From Thermoproteota archaeon (lineage in GTDB: Archaea > Thermoproteota > Methanomethylicia > Methanomethylicales > Methanomethylicaceae): DNA of 19,424 bases. The notes beneath the pieces were generated by a model. It was not told where the DNA came from and made no database searches. It was given only the letters and a program-made list of their open reading frames with translations. Every line of letters starts with the position of its first letter. Position 1 is the stretch's first letter. Position numbers and translations under genes: made by a program. The stretch is taken from positions 1 through 19,424 of the forward strand of contig JASFYK010000007.1 of NCBI GenBank assembly GCA_030055545.1. Direction: 5' to 3'. Below are positions 1-5,461 of this stretch, in pieces.

Positions 1-95
1 CTACCGAGATCGATCTCAAGAGGCGGCACGCCACGATTGAGTGACGCGCCTCCATTTCCAACGCGGGGCTCGCGAGATGCTGGCTCGTCGGCCAT
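1..95 (-). CDS. Possible 5' end of a divergent gene, cut by window edge
   Basis: An ATG at 95 on the minus strand opens a 31-codon frame that runs off the left edge. The predicted N-terminus is polar and disordered-looking, rich in P, R, G and E, with no domain I recognise. A purine-rich GGGGCGGAAG stretch lies just upstream, and the palindromic TTTTTAAAAG shared with EF-2 could act as its TATA box. Against it, the codons (CGC, CGT, CCG) fit the rest of the window less well than the competing plus-strand frame that ends at 44. At most one of the two is likely to be real. Confidence 0.35.
   Translation of the reverse strand, partial: MADEPASREPRVGNGGASLNRGVPPLEIDLG
3..44 (+). CDS. Alternative: last 13 codons of an upstream plus-strand gene
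   Basis: In the third plus-strand frame the window opens with 13 sense codons and a TGA at 42-44. The peptide is TEIDLKRRHATIE. Codons such as GAG, ATC, CTC, AAG and AGG match the preferred usage of neighbouring genes. It would be the C-terminus of a gene lying outside the window, and it conflicts with the minus-strand reading of the same bases. It is too short to identify. Confidence 0.3.
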   Translation, partial: TEIDLKRRHATIE

Positions 96-126
96 TTTCT
101 TCCGCCCCTAGGTCTGGTTTAAGAAA

Positions 127-137
127 CTTTTAAAAAC
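127..137 (+). promoter_or_regulatory. TATA box of EF-2
   Basis: CTTTTAAAAAC is a good archaeal TATA element. Transcription should begin about 25 bases downstream, near 157-160. That excludes the TTG at 142 as the translation start and supports the TTG at 175. The element is nearly palindromic and could also serve a leftward gene. Confidence 0.6.
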
Positions 138-174
138 CAGCTTGCGTTTCGCCTTTTGTAGCGAGGCGTGTAAA

Positions 175-2382
175 TTGCCTAAGTATAAACAGACTGAAGA
201 AATCATAAAACTCATGAGCAATAAGCTCAACGTCAGGAACATCGGTACCCTTGCGCACGTAGACCATGGGAAGACGACTCTCTCGGACAGCCTGCTGGCA
301 GGCGCGGGTCTAATTTCCCAGAAGATCGCTGCGCAGGCTCTTGCGCTCGATTATGTTGAGATCGAGCAGCTAAGGCAGATGACCGTCAAGGCTGCAAACG
401 TAAGCCTTCTGCACGAGAAGAATGACCAGAGCTACGTCATCAACTTGGTCGACACCCCTGGGCACGTTGACTTCACGGGGCACGTCACCAGGTCCCTCAG
501 GGTAATGGACGGAGGGATAGTCGTCGTCGACAGCGTCGAGGGAGTGATGACCCAGACAGAGACCGTCCTTAGACAAGCAATGGACGAGAAGGTCAGGCCG
601 CTGCTTTATGTGAACAAGGTGGACCGGCTTATAAAAGAGCTCAGGCTGAGCCCCCAGGAGATCCTAGAGAGGCTACTCAAGATCATACGCGACTTCAACG
701 CGCTTCTTGAAACATACGCCGATCCGGAATTCAAGGACAAGTGGAAGGTGAACCCCGACAAGGGCCAGGTCGCATTCGGATCAGCCCTCCACAAGTGGGG
801 CTTCACGCTCCCGATCATAAAGGCCAAGGGGATGAAATTCTCAGACGTGATAGATGCCTACAATAAGGGTGACATAGAGCGCCTTCAGAAGGAGTTCCCG
901 CTGCACATCGCAATCTTGGACATGGCTGTCGACCATGTACCCAACCCAGTCGAGGCGCAGAAGTACAGGATCCCCAAGATCTGGAGGGGCGACATAAACT
1001 CGCCCATAGGGCAGGCAATGCTCAACTGCGACGAGAACGGCCCTCTTGTGATCTGCGTCAACAAGGTCATTGTAGATCCGCACGCAGGCCCGGTTGTGAC
1101 TGGCAGGATATTCTCCGGGACAATACACGAGGGGGAGCAGCTCTACGGCCTCATGTCCAAGACCGAAGGTAGGGTGCAGCAGGTCAGCCTCTACATGGGT
1201 CCATACCGAGAGATCTGCCCTGAGATGGCCTCCGGCAACATCGTTGCGCTTCTCGGCCTTGACAATGCGCGCGCAGGCGAGACCCTCGTGAGGCCTGCTG
1301 ACAAGGATGCGATGTTCCCGTTCGAGAAGATGAAGTACATAAGCGACCCGGTCGTGACTGTGGCGATCGAGCCGAAGTACAGCAGGGACCTCCCGAAGCT
1401 GATCGACGCGCTCCACAAGATGGCAATCGAGGATCCGACGCTCTCAGTAAAGATCAACCAGGAAACTGGCGAGTACCTCATCGCAGGCATGGGCAGCCTC
1501 CACCTCGAGATCGCCCTGTGGGATTTGAAGCAGAGGACAGGCGGAATAGAGATAACCACCACACCTCCGATCGTCGTGTACAGGGAGAGCCTCACCGGTG
1601 CAGGCGGTCCGTTCGAAGGCAAGTCCCCGAACAAGCATAACCGCCTCTACCTGAAGGTCGAGCCGCTCAACCAGGAGACGATCGATCTGATACAGCAGGG
1701 CATCATATACGAGGACATGGATACCAAGGAAAGGGTCAGGATCCTGAGGGAAAAGGCAGGCTGGGACAACGAGGAGGCGAAGGGCATATGGGCGATCGAC
1801 AGCTATGTGAATGTCTTGGTCGATGCCACCAAGGGTCTGCAGTACATCCGGGAGATCAAGGACACCATAATCCAGGCTTTCCGCCTCGACGTCTCAGAGG
1901 GTCCACTAGCGAGGGAGCCGATAAGGGGCCTCAAGGTACTGCTTGTCGACGCGAACGTCCACGAAGACCCCGCACACAGGGGGCCTGGCCAGATAATGCC
2001 TGCGATGCGGGATGCAATGTTCTGCGGTTTCCTCTCGTGCAACCCAATACTCCTCGAGCCAATCATCAAGCTCGACATGAAGGTTCCCCAGGACTTCTTG
2101 GGAGGAGTCACTCGAATCGTAGCTGGGAAGCGCGGCAAGATCATCAGCATGGATCAGGTCGGTCAGGTGATGCACCTCGTCTCGGAGATACCCGTGTCGG
2201 AGACATTCGACCTGTCAGACCAGCTCAGGAGCGCGACCGCTGGCAAGGCATTCTGGGGCACGGAATTCGCAAGGTGGTCGCCCGTGCCGTCGAGCCTACT
2301 CGCCGACACGATAAAGAAGATCCGGGAAAGGAAGGGCCTGTCGCCGAATCCGCCCACGCCGCAGGAATTCATGTCGATGTGA
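175..2382 (+). CDS. fusA: Translation elongation factor 2 (aEF-2)
   Basis: This is the GTPase that drives ribosomal translocation in archaea. The G1 motif AHVDHGKT is at residues 27-34, G3 DTPGH at 93-97 and G4 NKVD at 147-150. Domain IV carries the diphthamide loop (HEDPAHRGPGQ) with the modifiable histidine at residue 601. The open frame reaches back to a TTG at 142, but the TATA box places the transcript start near 157. TTG 175 has a GAGG motif a few bases upstream and gives 735 residues, normal for the family. The switch I core reads LRQMTVKAAN where the usual form is QRGITVKAAN; the Mg-binding threonine is kept. The gene is monocistronic: it has its own promoter and is followed by a hairpin and T-runs. 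Identification is certain; only the start is inferred. Confidence 0.97.
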   Translation: MPKYKQTEEIIKLMSNKLNVRNIGTLAHVDHGKTTLSDSLLAGAGLISQKIAAQALALDYVEIEQLRQMTVKAANVSLLHEKNDQSYVINLVDTPGHVDFTGHVTRSLRVMDGGIVVVDSVEGVMTQTETVLRQAMDEKVRPLLYVNKVDRLIKELRLSPQEILERLLKIIRDFNALLETYADPEFKDKWKVNPDKGQVAFGSALHKWGFTLPIIKAKGMKFSDVIDAYNKGDIERLQKEFPLHIAILDMAVDHVPNPVEAQKYRIPKIWRGDINSPIGQAMLNCDENGPLVICVNKVIVDPHAGPVVTGRIFSGTIHEGEQLYGLMSKTEGRVQQVSLYMGPYREICPEMASGNIVALLGLDNARAGETLVRPADKDAMFPFEKMKYISDPVVTVAIEPKYSRDLPKLIDALHKMAIEDPTLSVKINQETGEYLIAGMGSLHLEIALWDLKQRTGGIEITTTPPIVVYRESLTGAGGPFEGKSPNKHNRLYLKVEPLNQETIDLIQQGIIYEDMDTKERVRILREKAGWDNEEAKGIWAIDSYVNVLVDATKGLQYIREIKDTIIQAFRLDVSEGPLAREPIRGLKVLLVDANVHEDPAHRGPGQIMPAMRDAMFCGFLSCNPILLEPIIKLDMKVPQDFLGGVTRIVAGKRGKIISMDQVGQVMHLVSEIPVSETFDLSDQLRSATAGKAFWGTEFARWSPVPSSLLADTIKKIRERKGLSPNPPTPQEFMSM

Positions 2383-2420
2383 GGCAGCACCTCTCCCTTT
2401 TTTCCATTTATTTTTGTTTT
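2381..2420 (+). terminator. Terminator after EF-2
   Basis: A short hairpin overlaps the stop codon (GAGG 2381-2384 with CCTC 2390-2393). It is followed by a T6 run at 2398-2403 and further T-rich sequence to about 2420. This fits archaeal oligo-T termination. Confidence 0.55.
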
Positions 2421-2436
2421 CGGCTCCGAACGAAGA

Positions 2437-2447
2437 TTTTTTAAATT
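2437..2447 (+). promoter_or_regulatory. TATA box of tRNA-Gly
   Basis: TTTTTTAAATT lies about 30 bases upstream of the mature tRNA 5' end at 2474, the expected archaeal spacing with a short trimmed leader. Confidence 0.6.
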
Positions 2448-2473
2448 AGACCAAGCTAAATGGTGAGAGCAGA

Positions 2474-2549
2474 GCGGCCGTGGTCTAGTCCGGTCTAGGA
2501 TAGAAGCTTCCCAAGCTTCGGATCCCGGGTTCAAATCCCGGCGGCCGCA
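2474..2549 (+). tRNA. tRNA-Gly (anticodon CCC)
   Basis: A complete 76-base cloverleaf can be folded by eye. The acceptor GCGGCCG (2474-2480) pairs perfectly with CGGCCGC (2542-2548), and the discriminator is A2549. The anticodon stem GAAGC/GCTTC (2503-2507, 2515-2519) closes the loop TTCCCAA, so the anticodon CCC is at 2510-2512 and reads GGG. The T-stem CCGGG/CCCGG closes the TTCAAAT loop. The D-stem is weaker, with two G-U pairs. There is no intron, and CCA is not encoded. A TTTT run follows at about 2557. Confidence 0.96.
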
Positions 2550-2608
2550 CTCAACCTTTTAATTAATAGGTAGATGTACCATTCGATCGCCTGGGTTTGC
2601 AAAATTAT

Positions 2609-2620
2609 GTTTAAATAATT
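2609..2620 (+). promoter_or_regulatory. TATA box of the small membrane protein leader
   Basis: GTTTAAATAATT predicts a transcript start near 2638-2642. That is where an 8-bp stem begins (2639-2646 with 2680-2687). The leader would be about 70 bases, long for an archaeal gene of this size. Confidence 0.5.
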
Positions 2621-2638
2621 CGATGAGGATTTTAACAT

Positions 2639-2687
2639 GGTTCTGGGACGCTGAGATTCTACGCTGATGATGTTCTAAACCAGGACC
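2639..2687 (+). ncRNA. Structured leader or small RNA with box C/D-like motifs
   Basis: GGTTCTGG (2639-2646) pairs with CCAGGACC (2680-2687), with one G-U pair, around a 33-base loop. The loop holds CTGA (2651-2654) and TGATGA (2665-2670), the order of a D'/C' pair in an archaeal box C/D RNA. These sequences can form an L7Ae-binding kink-turn. A complete C/D sRNA is not visible: the upstream C-like GATGA (about 2622) gives a guide that is too long, and no final CTGA follows. It may be a regulatory leader rather than a separate RNA. Confidence 0.3.
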
Positions 2688-2709
2688 GCAAGCGCCGAGG
2701 AGGGGCGCG

Positions 2710-2880
2710 ATGATAGAAATTCCCAAAGGACAGGGGTGGATCCATTATATGCAGGCGGCCGAAGGGGATCTGAAGCTGGCGTTGAAGTGTCTCATAATGG
2801 CACTGGCCATCTTTGGGGCCTCTTTGATATTCATAGTCGCCCTGCTGCTCTTCATAAAATGGCTCTTCCCCGGTCTGTGA
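2710..2880 (+). CDS. Small single-span membrane protein, Sec61beta/SecG-like candidate
   Basis: A 56-residue protein starts at ATG 2710 behind a strong purine-rich site (GGAGGGG, 2698-2704). The N-terminal half is soluble: a short polar stretch, then GWIHYM, then EGDLKLALK. About 28 uninterrupted hydrophobic residues follow, ending in FIKWLFPGL, so it looks tail-anchored. This layout, with glycine-aromatic-tyrosine, an acidic patch and a K-L-x-x-K before a C-terminal membrane helix, resembles archaeal Sec61beta, but the usual proline before the helix is leucine here. GDLKLALK also recalls DELKLSLK of the SecE encoded at 14577. It has its own promoter and converges on nep1, with 8 bases between the stops. 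Membrane topology is well supported; the Sec assignment is a guess from motif resemblance. Confidence 0.6.
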   Translation: MIEIPKGQGWIHYMQAAEGDLKLALKCLIMALAIFGASLIFIVALLLFIKWLFPGL

Positions 2881-2919
2881 GCTAGTGCTCAGATGATGCC
2901 TAGGGCCCTCTCTAGCTCA
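2878..2919. terminator. Inverted repeat across two convergent stops
   Basis: TGAGCTAG (2878-2885) and CTAGCTCA (2912-2919) are perfect 8-base complements separated by 26 bases. They span the stop of the small membrane gene and the end of nep1. There is no T-run beside the stem, so a terminator role for both strands is only inferred. Confidence 0.3.
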
Positions 2920-3560
2920 TGCGATACTATTGATCCAACGATCCAGGCGTCCAGAGGCTTCTTATAAACCGAGATCTGCTCGTCCGCAATAGAGAGGTCT
3001 TTGAACTCCCCCCTCTGGAATCCCCCTATCACCAGCACTGGGTTCTCTTGCTTCACGAGTTCAGAGAAGTACCTTTCGAGCTTGACTTTCCTGCCGTTCT
3101 CTGTGAGGAATACAACTTTGCTGTGTTCGATTCCATTGACCAAGTCCTCGATACTGCCCTTCTTCAACAGCATGAGAGGCTTACCTTTGGGCGGAACCCT
3201 ACCAACCGAAAACAGCTGTTCCACTAGCCCCACGAACCTGGTGTAGTTCCTTGGCATGTTTATTTCTGGAGAGACCCAGATAACAAAATTGTTTACCGTG
3301 TGGACATAGACCTGGAGTAGACTCTCCTTGTTAAGGGGCCTCTCCAGCAAGTCGAGAAGCGTCAGGAATGTGATGTCGGGTCTCCCTCTCCTCTCCCAGT
3401 CCTTGAGTCCCTTCATCGCCGCATAGTGGAACGAGATGTCCAGAAGCGTCTCCTCCGGCTTCTTCCCTTTCCTCTCTGCGAGCCTGGTGACCGATGGGTG
3501 GCTGGCTATCTCCCTCGGGACAGTCTCGAGCGCAGCCTCCCCAATAATCACTGTTATCAC
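2889..3560 (-). CDS. nep1: rRNA pseudouridine N1-methyltransferase Nep1
   Basis: This is a SPOUT-fold enzyme that makes N1-methyl-pseudouridine in helix 35 of 16S rRNA and assists small-subunit assembly (eukaryotic Emg1). Recognisable family segments are HPSVTRLAERKGKKPEE near the N-terminus, RRGRPDITFLTLLDLLERPLNK in the middle, then YVHTVNNFVIWVSPE and PRNYTRFVGLVEQLF, and the C-terminal SAM loop GGFQRGEF. The frame opens with a TTG at 3575. GTG 3560 is preferred because GGAGG (3573-3569) sits 8 bases before it and the protein then begins at the first beta strand (MITVIIGEAALETVP), like other archaeal members. That gives 223 residues. It is divergent from rnp4, with a 95-base shared promoter region. 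Confidence 0.93.
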   Translation of the reverse strand: MITVIIGEAALETVPREIASHPSVTRLAERKGKKPEETLLDISFHYAAMKGLKDWERRGRPDITFLTLLDLLERPLNKESLLQVYVHTVNNFVIWVSPEINMPRNYTRFVGLVEQLFSVGRVPPKGKPLMLLKKGSIEDLVNGIEHSKVVFLTENGRKVKLERYFSELVKQENPVLVIGGFQRGEFKDLSIADEQISVYKKPLDAWIVGSIVSHELERALGII

Positions 3561-3655
3561 TGTTGGAGCCTCCAAGCCCGTTCAGAGAGTCCTGTCATCA
3601 TACTAATAAAGATGTGCGGGCATTTTTCTTTTATCCACTCCGGGGGTTTGCCTAC

Positions 3656-3973
3656 GTGAAACTCAACAGGACCCACGTCCGCGATCTCGCGAGGCAGAGG
3701 ATAGAGCGCCTCTTCTCACTTGCAAACCAGGCCGTCAAATCTGACCCCCGATTGGCCAACCGGTATGTTTCGATTGCGCTTAAGATCTCCATGCGCACCC
3801 GGGTCCGGATACCTCGAGAGCTCAAGCGGACCGTCTGCAGGAAATGCAAGGCATTCCTCTACCCCGGCATAACCTCCAGGGTGAGGGTCCGGACACGCAG
3901 GTCGCCCCACGTCTCGGTAACGTGCCTGAACTGCGGTACCGTGCGGCGCTACCTCTTGAAGCGGGATTATTGA
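3656..3973 (+). CDS. rnp4: RNase P protein subunit Rpr2/Rpp21 (RNP4)
   Basis: This is a protein subunit of archaeal RNase P, which trims the 5' leader of pre-tRNA. The 105-residue product has an N-terminal basic alpha-helical part (NRTHVRDLARQRIERLF...) and a C-terminal zinc ribbon with ligands in CRKC and CLNC. The end is strongly basic (RRYLLKRDY). An upstream ATG at 3563 is in frame, but the sequence before GTG 3656 is unlike the family and overlaps the nep1 start. GGGGG at 3642-3646 is about 9 bases before the GTG. In other archaea Rnp4 is also found beside ribosome-biogenesis genes, as here beside nep1. Confidence 0.92.
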   Translation: MKLNRTHVRDLARQRIERLFSLANQAVKSDPRLANRYVSIALKISMRTRVRIPRELKRTVCRKCKAFLYPGITSRVRVRTRRSPHVSVTCLNCGTVRRYLLKRDY

Positions 3974-3993
3974 TTTTCAACCTCCGGTAAAAA

Positions 3994-4003
3994 GGTTTAT
4001 ATT
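3994..4003 (+). promoter_or_regulatory. TATA box of the helicase gene
   Basis: GGTTTATATT predicts a transcript start near 4025. The gene would then have a 90-105 base leader, much longer than most archaeal leaders. Confidence 0.5.
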
Positions 4004-4049
4004 ACTCGCTGATGACTCAATCAGGTCTGAAGTACGAAGGCCTTGAAAA

Positions 4050-4076
4050 ATAGCGTTAGCTTCATGCTAATTCTAT
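4050..4076 (+). promoter_or_regulatory. Hairpin in the helicase 5' leader
   Basis: ATAGCGTTAGC (4050-4060) pairs with GCTAATTCTAT (4066-4076) around the loop TTCAT, with one C/T mismatch and one G-U pair. It lies inside the predicted transcript, about 40 bases before the coding region. Long structured leaders are known for cold-regulated archaeal DEAD-box genes; a regulatory role here is inference. Confidence 0.4.
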
Positions 4077-4103
4077 CGTCTTTGTAGCTCCGGAACAGAT
4101 AAA

Positions 4104-4119
4104 GAGTTGATGTGTTACG
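4104..4119 (+). promoter_or_regulatory. Shine-Dalgarno-like site preceding an in-frame ACG
   Basis: GAGTTGAT (4104-4111) differs by one base from the archaeal consensus GAGGTGAT. It lies 5 bases before an ACG codon (4117-4119) in the helicase frame. No such site precedes the ATG at 4132. Confidence 0.45.
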
Positions 4120-4131
4120 AAATTCGAAGAA

Positions 4132-5364
4132 ATGGGAATTCAAGACGAGATATTAATGTCAATAGGGGCGATGGGCCTGAAAGAGCCGACCCGGATCCAG
4201 TCTGAGGCGATCCCCCTCATAAAAGGCGGGTATGATGTTATTGGGCAGTCCGAGACTGGCTCTGGTAAGACCGCTGCCTTTGGGATACCGCTAGTAGAAA
4301 AGGTGGTTAAAGGGAAGCCCGGTCAGGCGCTAATCCTCCTGCCAACTAGGGAGCTAGCCCTCCAGATCAGCGAGTCGCTCGCTAAGTACTCTGCTGCGAA
4401 GGGTCTGCGCGTGGTCTGCGTCTACGGAGGAGCTGCTATGGGCCCGCAGATCTCAGGTCTAAGGCACTCTGAGATAATCGTGGGGACCCCCGGGAGGGTG
4501 CTCGACCTGATGGGTCAGGGGCACCTTCGGACGGCTAACGTCCACACCTTTGTCCTCGACGAAGCCGACAAGATGGTCGACATGGGCTTCATTGATGATG
4601 TGGCGGAGATCGCGGAGCACCTTCCTGAGGAGAGGCAGACGCTCCTATTCGCCGCAACTATGCCCGAAGGGCTTGAAGAGGTTATAGCGAGGTTCACGAG
4701 GGACCCGAAAAAGATCAGGACCGAGATAAAGGTTAAGGAAGACCTGCTGGAGCAGTACTACTGCAACGTTGAGAGGAAGATGCGCTTTTCCCTGTTGGTG
4801 CGCCTCTTCAAGGATGAGCTACCAAAGAATGCGATAGTCTTCTGCAATTCGAGGCGTGAGGTCGAGTCCCTAGCCAAGAACCTTAACAAGGTCGGGATTG
4901 CCGCGGTCGCCATACACGGCGGGCTGTCCCAGTCGAGGAGGGAGAGCGTGATCGACTCCTTCCACAGGGGGAAGATCAGTGTGCTGGTCGCGACAGATGT
5001 GGCCGCCAGGGGGCTGGACTTCAAGAACGTCTCTCATGTATTCAACTACAGCATACCTAAAAACTCTGAAGATTACGTAAACAGGATTGGCAGGACTGCA
5101 AGGGCAGGGGAGCGAGGCAAGGCGATATCCCTCCTGACAACCGAGGACTATGGATTCTTCAGGCGGATAGTCAATCTCTACGAGTTCAGTGTCCAAGAAA
5201 TCGAGTACGGCGATCTAGAGCGCCTTCCATTTATGACCTCGACTAGTAACAACAGGGAACGCCGAGAGAGGTACCATCCAAGGGGGCCAAGAAGGGAGAA
5301 CCGAGATTTCGGTGCCAGGCCTTCGGGCTTCAGCAACGGGTACCAGGGCTTCATGCACAGGTAA
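4132..5364 (+). CDS. DEAD-box ATP-dependent RNA helicase
   Basis: This is an RNA-unwinding ATPase with both RecA-like domains complete. Numbering from ATG 4132: Q motif EPTRIQ 18-23, Walker A SETGSGKT 40-47, PTRELALQ 71-78, TPGR 119-122, DEAD 143-146, motif III AAT 174-176, IVFCNS 235-240, ATDVAARGLD 287-296 and motif VI NRIGRTAR 317-324. Motif III is AAT rather than SAT, and motif VI has Asn for the usual His. The tail is rich in Arg, Gly and Asn, typical of an RNA-binding extension. The aromatic residue normally found upstream of the Q motif is encoded just before this ATG (codons ACG-AAA-TTC-GAA-GAA), so translation probably begins at ACG 4117. Likely roles are RNA remodelling or cold adaptation; the exact subfamily is not assigned. 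Confidence 0.95.
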   Translation: MGIQDEILMSIGAMGLKEPTRIQSEAIPLIKGGYDVIGQSETGSGKTAAFGIPLVEKVVKGKPGQALILLPTRELALQISESLAKYSAAKGLRVVCVYGGAAMGPQISGLRHSEIIVGTPGRVLDLMGQGHLRTANVHTFVLDEADKMVDMGFIDDVAEIAEHLPEERQTLLFAATMPEGLEEVIARFTRDPKKIRTEIKVKEDLLEQYYCNVERKMRFSLLVRLFKDELPKNAIVFCNSRREVESLAKNLNKVGIAAVAIHGGLSQSRRESVIDSFHRGKISVLVATDVAARGLDFKNVSHVFNYSIPKNSEDYVNRIGRTARAGERGKAISLLTTEDYGFFRRIVNLYEFSVQEIEYGDLERLPFMTSTSNNRERRERYHPRGPRRENRDFGARPSGFSNGYQGFMHR

Positions 5365-5367
5365 GCC
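5330..5367 (+). repeat. 38-bp direct repeat, copy 1 (helicase C-terminus and stop)
   Basis: These 38 bases are identical to 5404-5441. Copy 1 encodes the last ten helicase residues, SNGYQGFMHR, plus the TAA stop at 5362-5364. Confidence 0.95.
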
Positions 5368-5403
5368 TGAAAGAGAGGTCGAGGAGGAGCGGAGGAGCTT
5401 CAA

Positions 5404-5441
5404 TCAGCAACGGGTACCAGGGCTTCATGCACAGGTAAGCC
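5404..5441 (+). repeat. 38-bp direct repeat, copy 2 (out-of-frame duplicate tail)
   Basis: This is a perfect copy of 5330-5367 with an offset of 74 bases. It lies in a different frame from the helicase. In that frame (5370-5438) it again ends in SNGYQGFMHR-stop, preceded by KERSRRSGGAS, a plausible RNA-binding tail. Confidence 0.95.
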
Positions 5442-5450
5442 CGTCCAATA

Positions 5451-5456
5451 TTTTTT
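5451..5456 (+). terminator. T-run between convergent helicase and otsB
   Basis: A T6 run lies 10 bases after the second repeat copy and just before the end of the minus-strand otsB. It is suited to ending the helicase transcript. Confidence 0.4.
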
Positions 5457-5461
5457 ATCTT

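Noticed and set aside
142..174. EF-2 starting at TTG 142
   Set aside because: It is only 5 bases after the TATA box and would not be in the transcript; the extra 11 residues do not resemble EF-2.
1788..2444. Long plus-strand frame overlapping the EF-2 3' end
   Set aside because: It lies entirely in another frame of EF-2, has biased low-sense composition rich in Arg, Gly and Pro, and no ribosome site. It is a shadow of the real gene.
4009..4030. Possible box C/D sRNA (TGATGA at 4010-4015, 11-base spacer, CTGA at 4027-4030)
   Set aside because: Spacing of C and D' is right, but no C' or final D box follows within 50 bases, and the TATA box at 3994-4003 would start transcription after box C. 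Only half the expected RNA is present.
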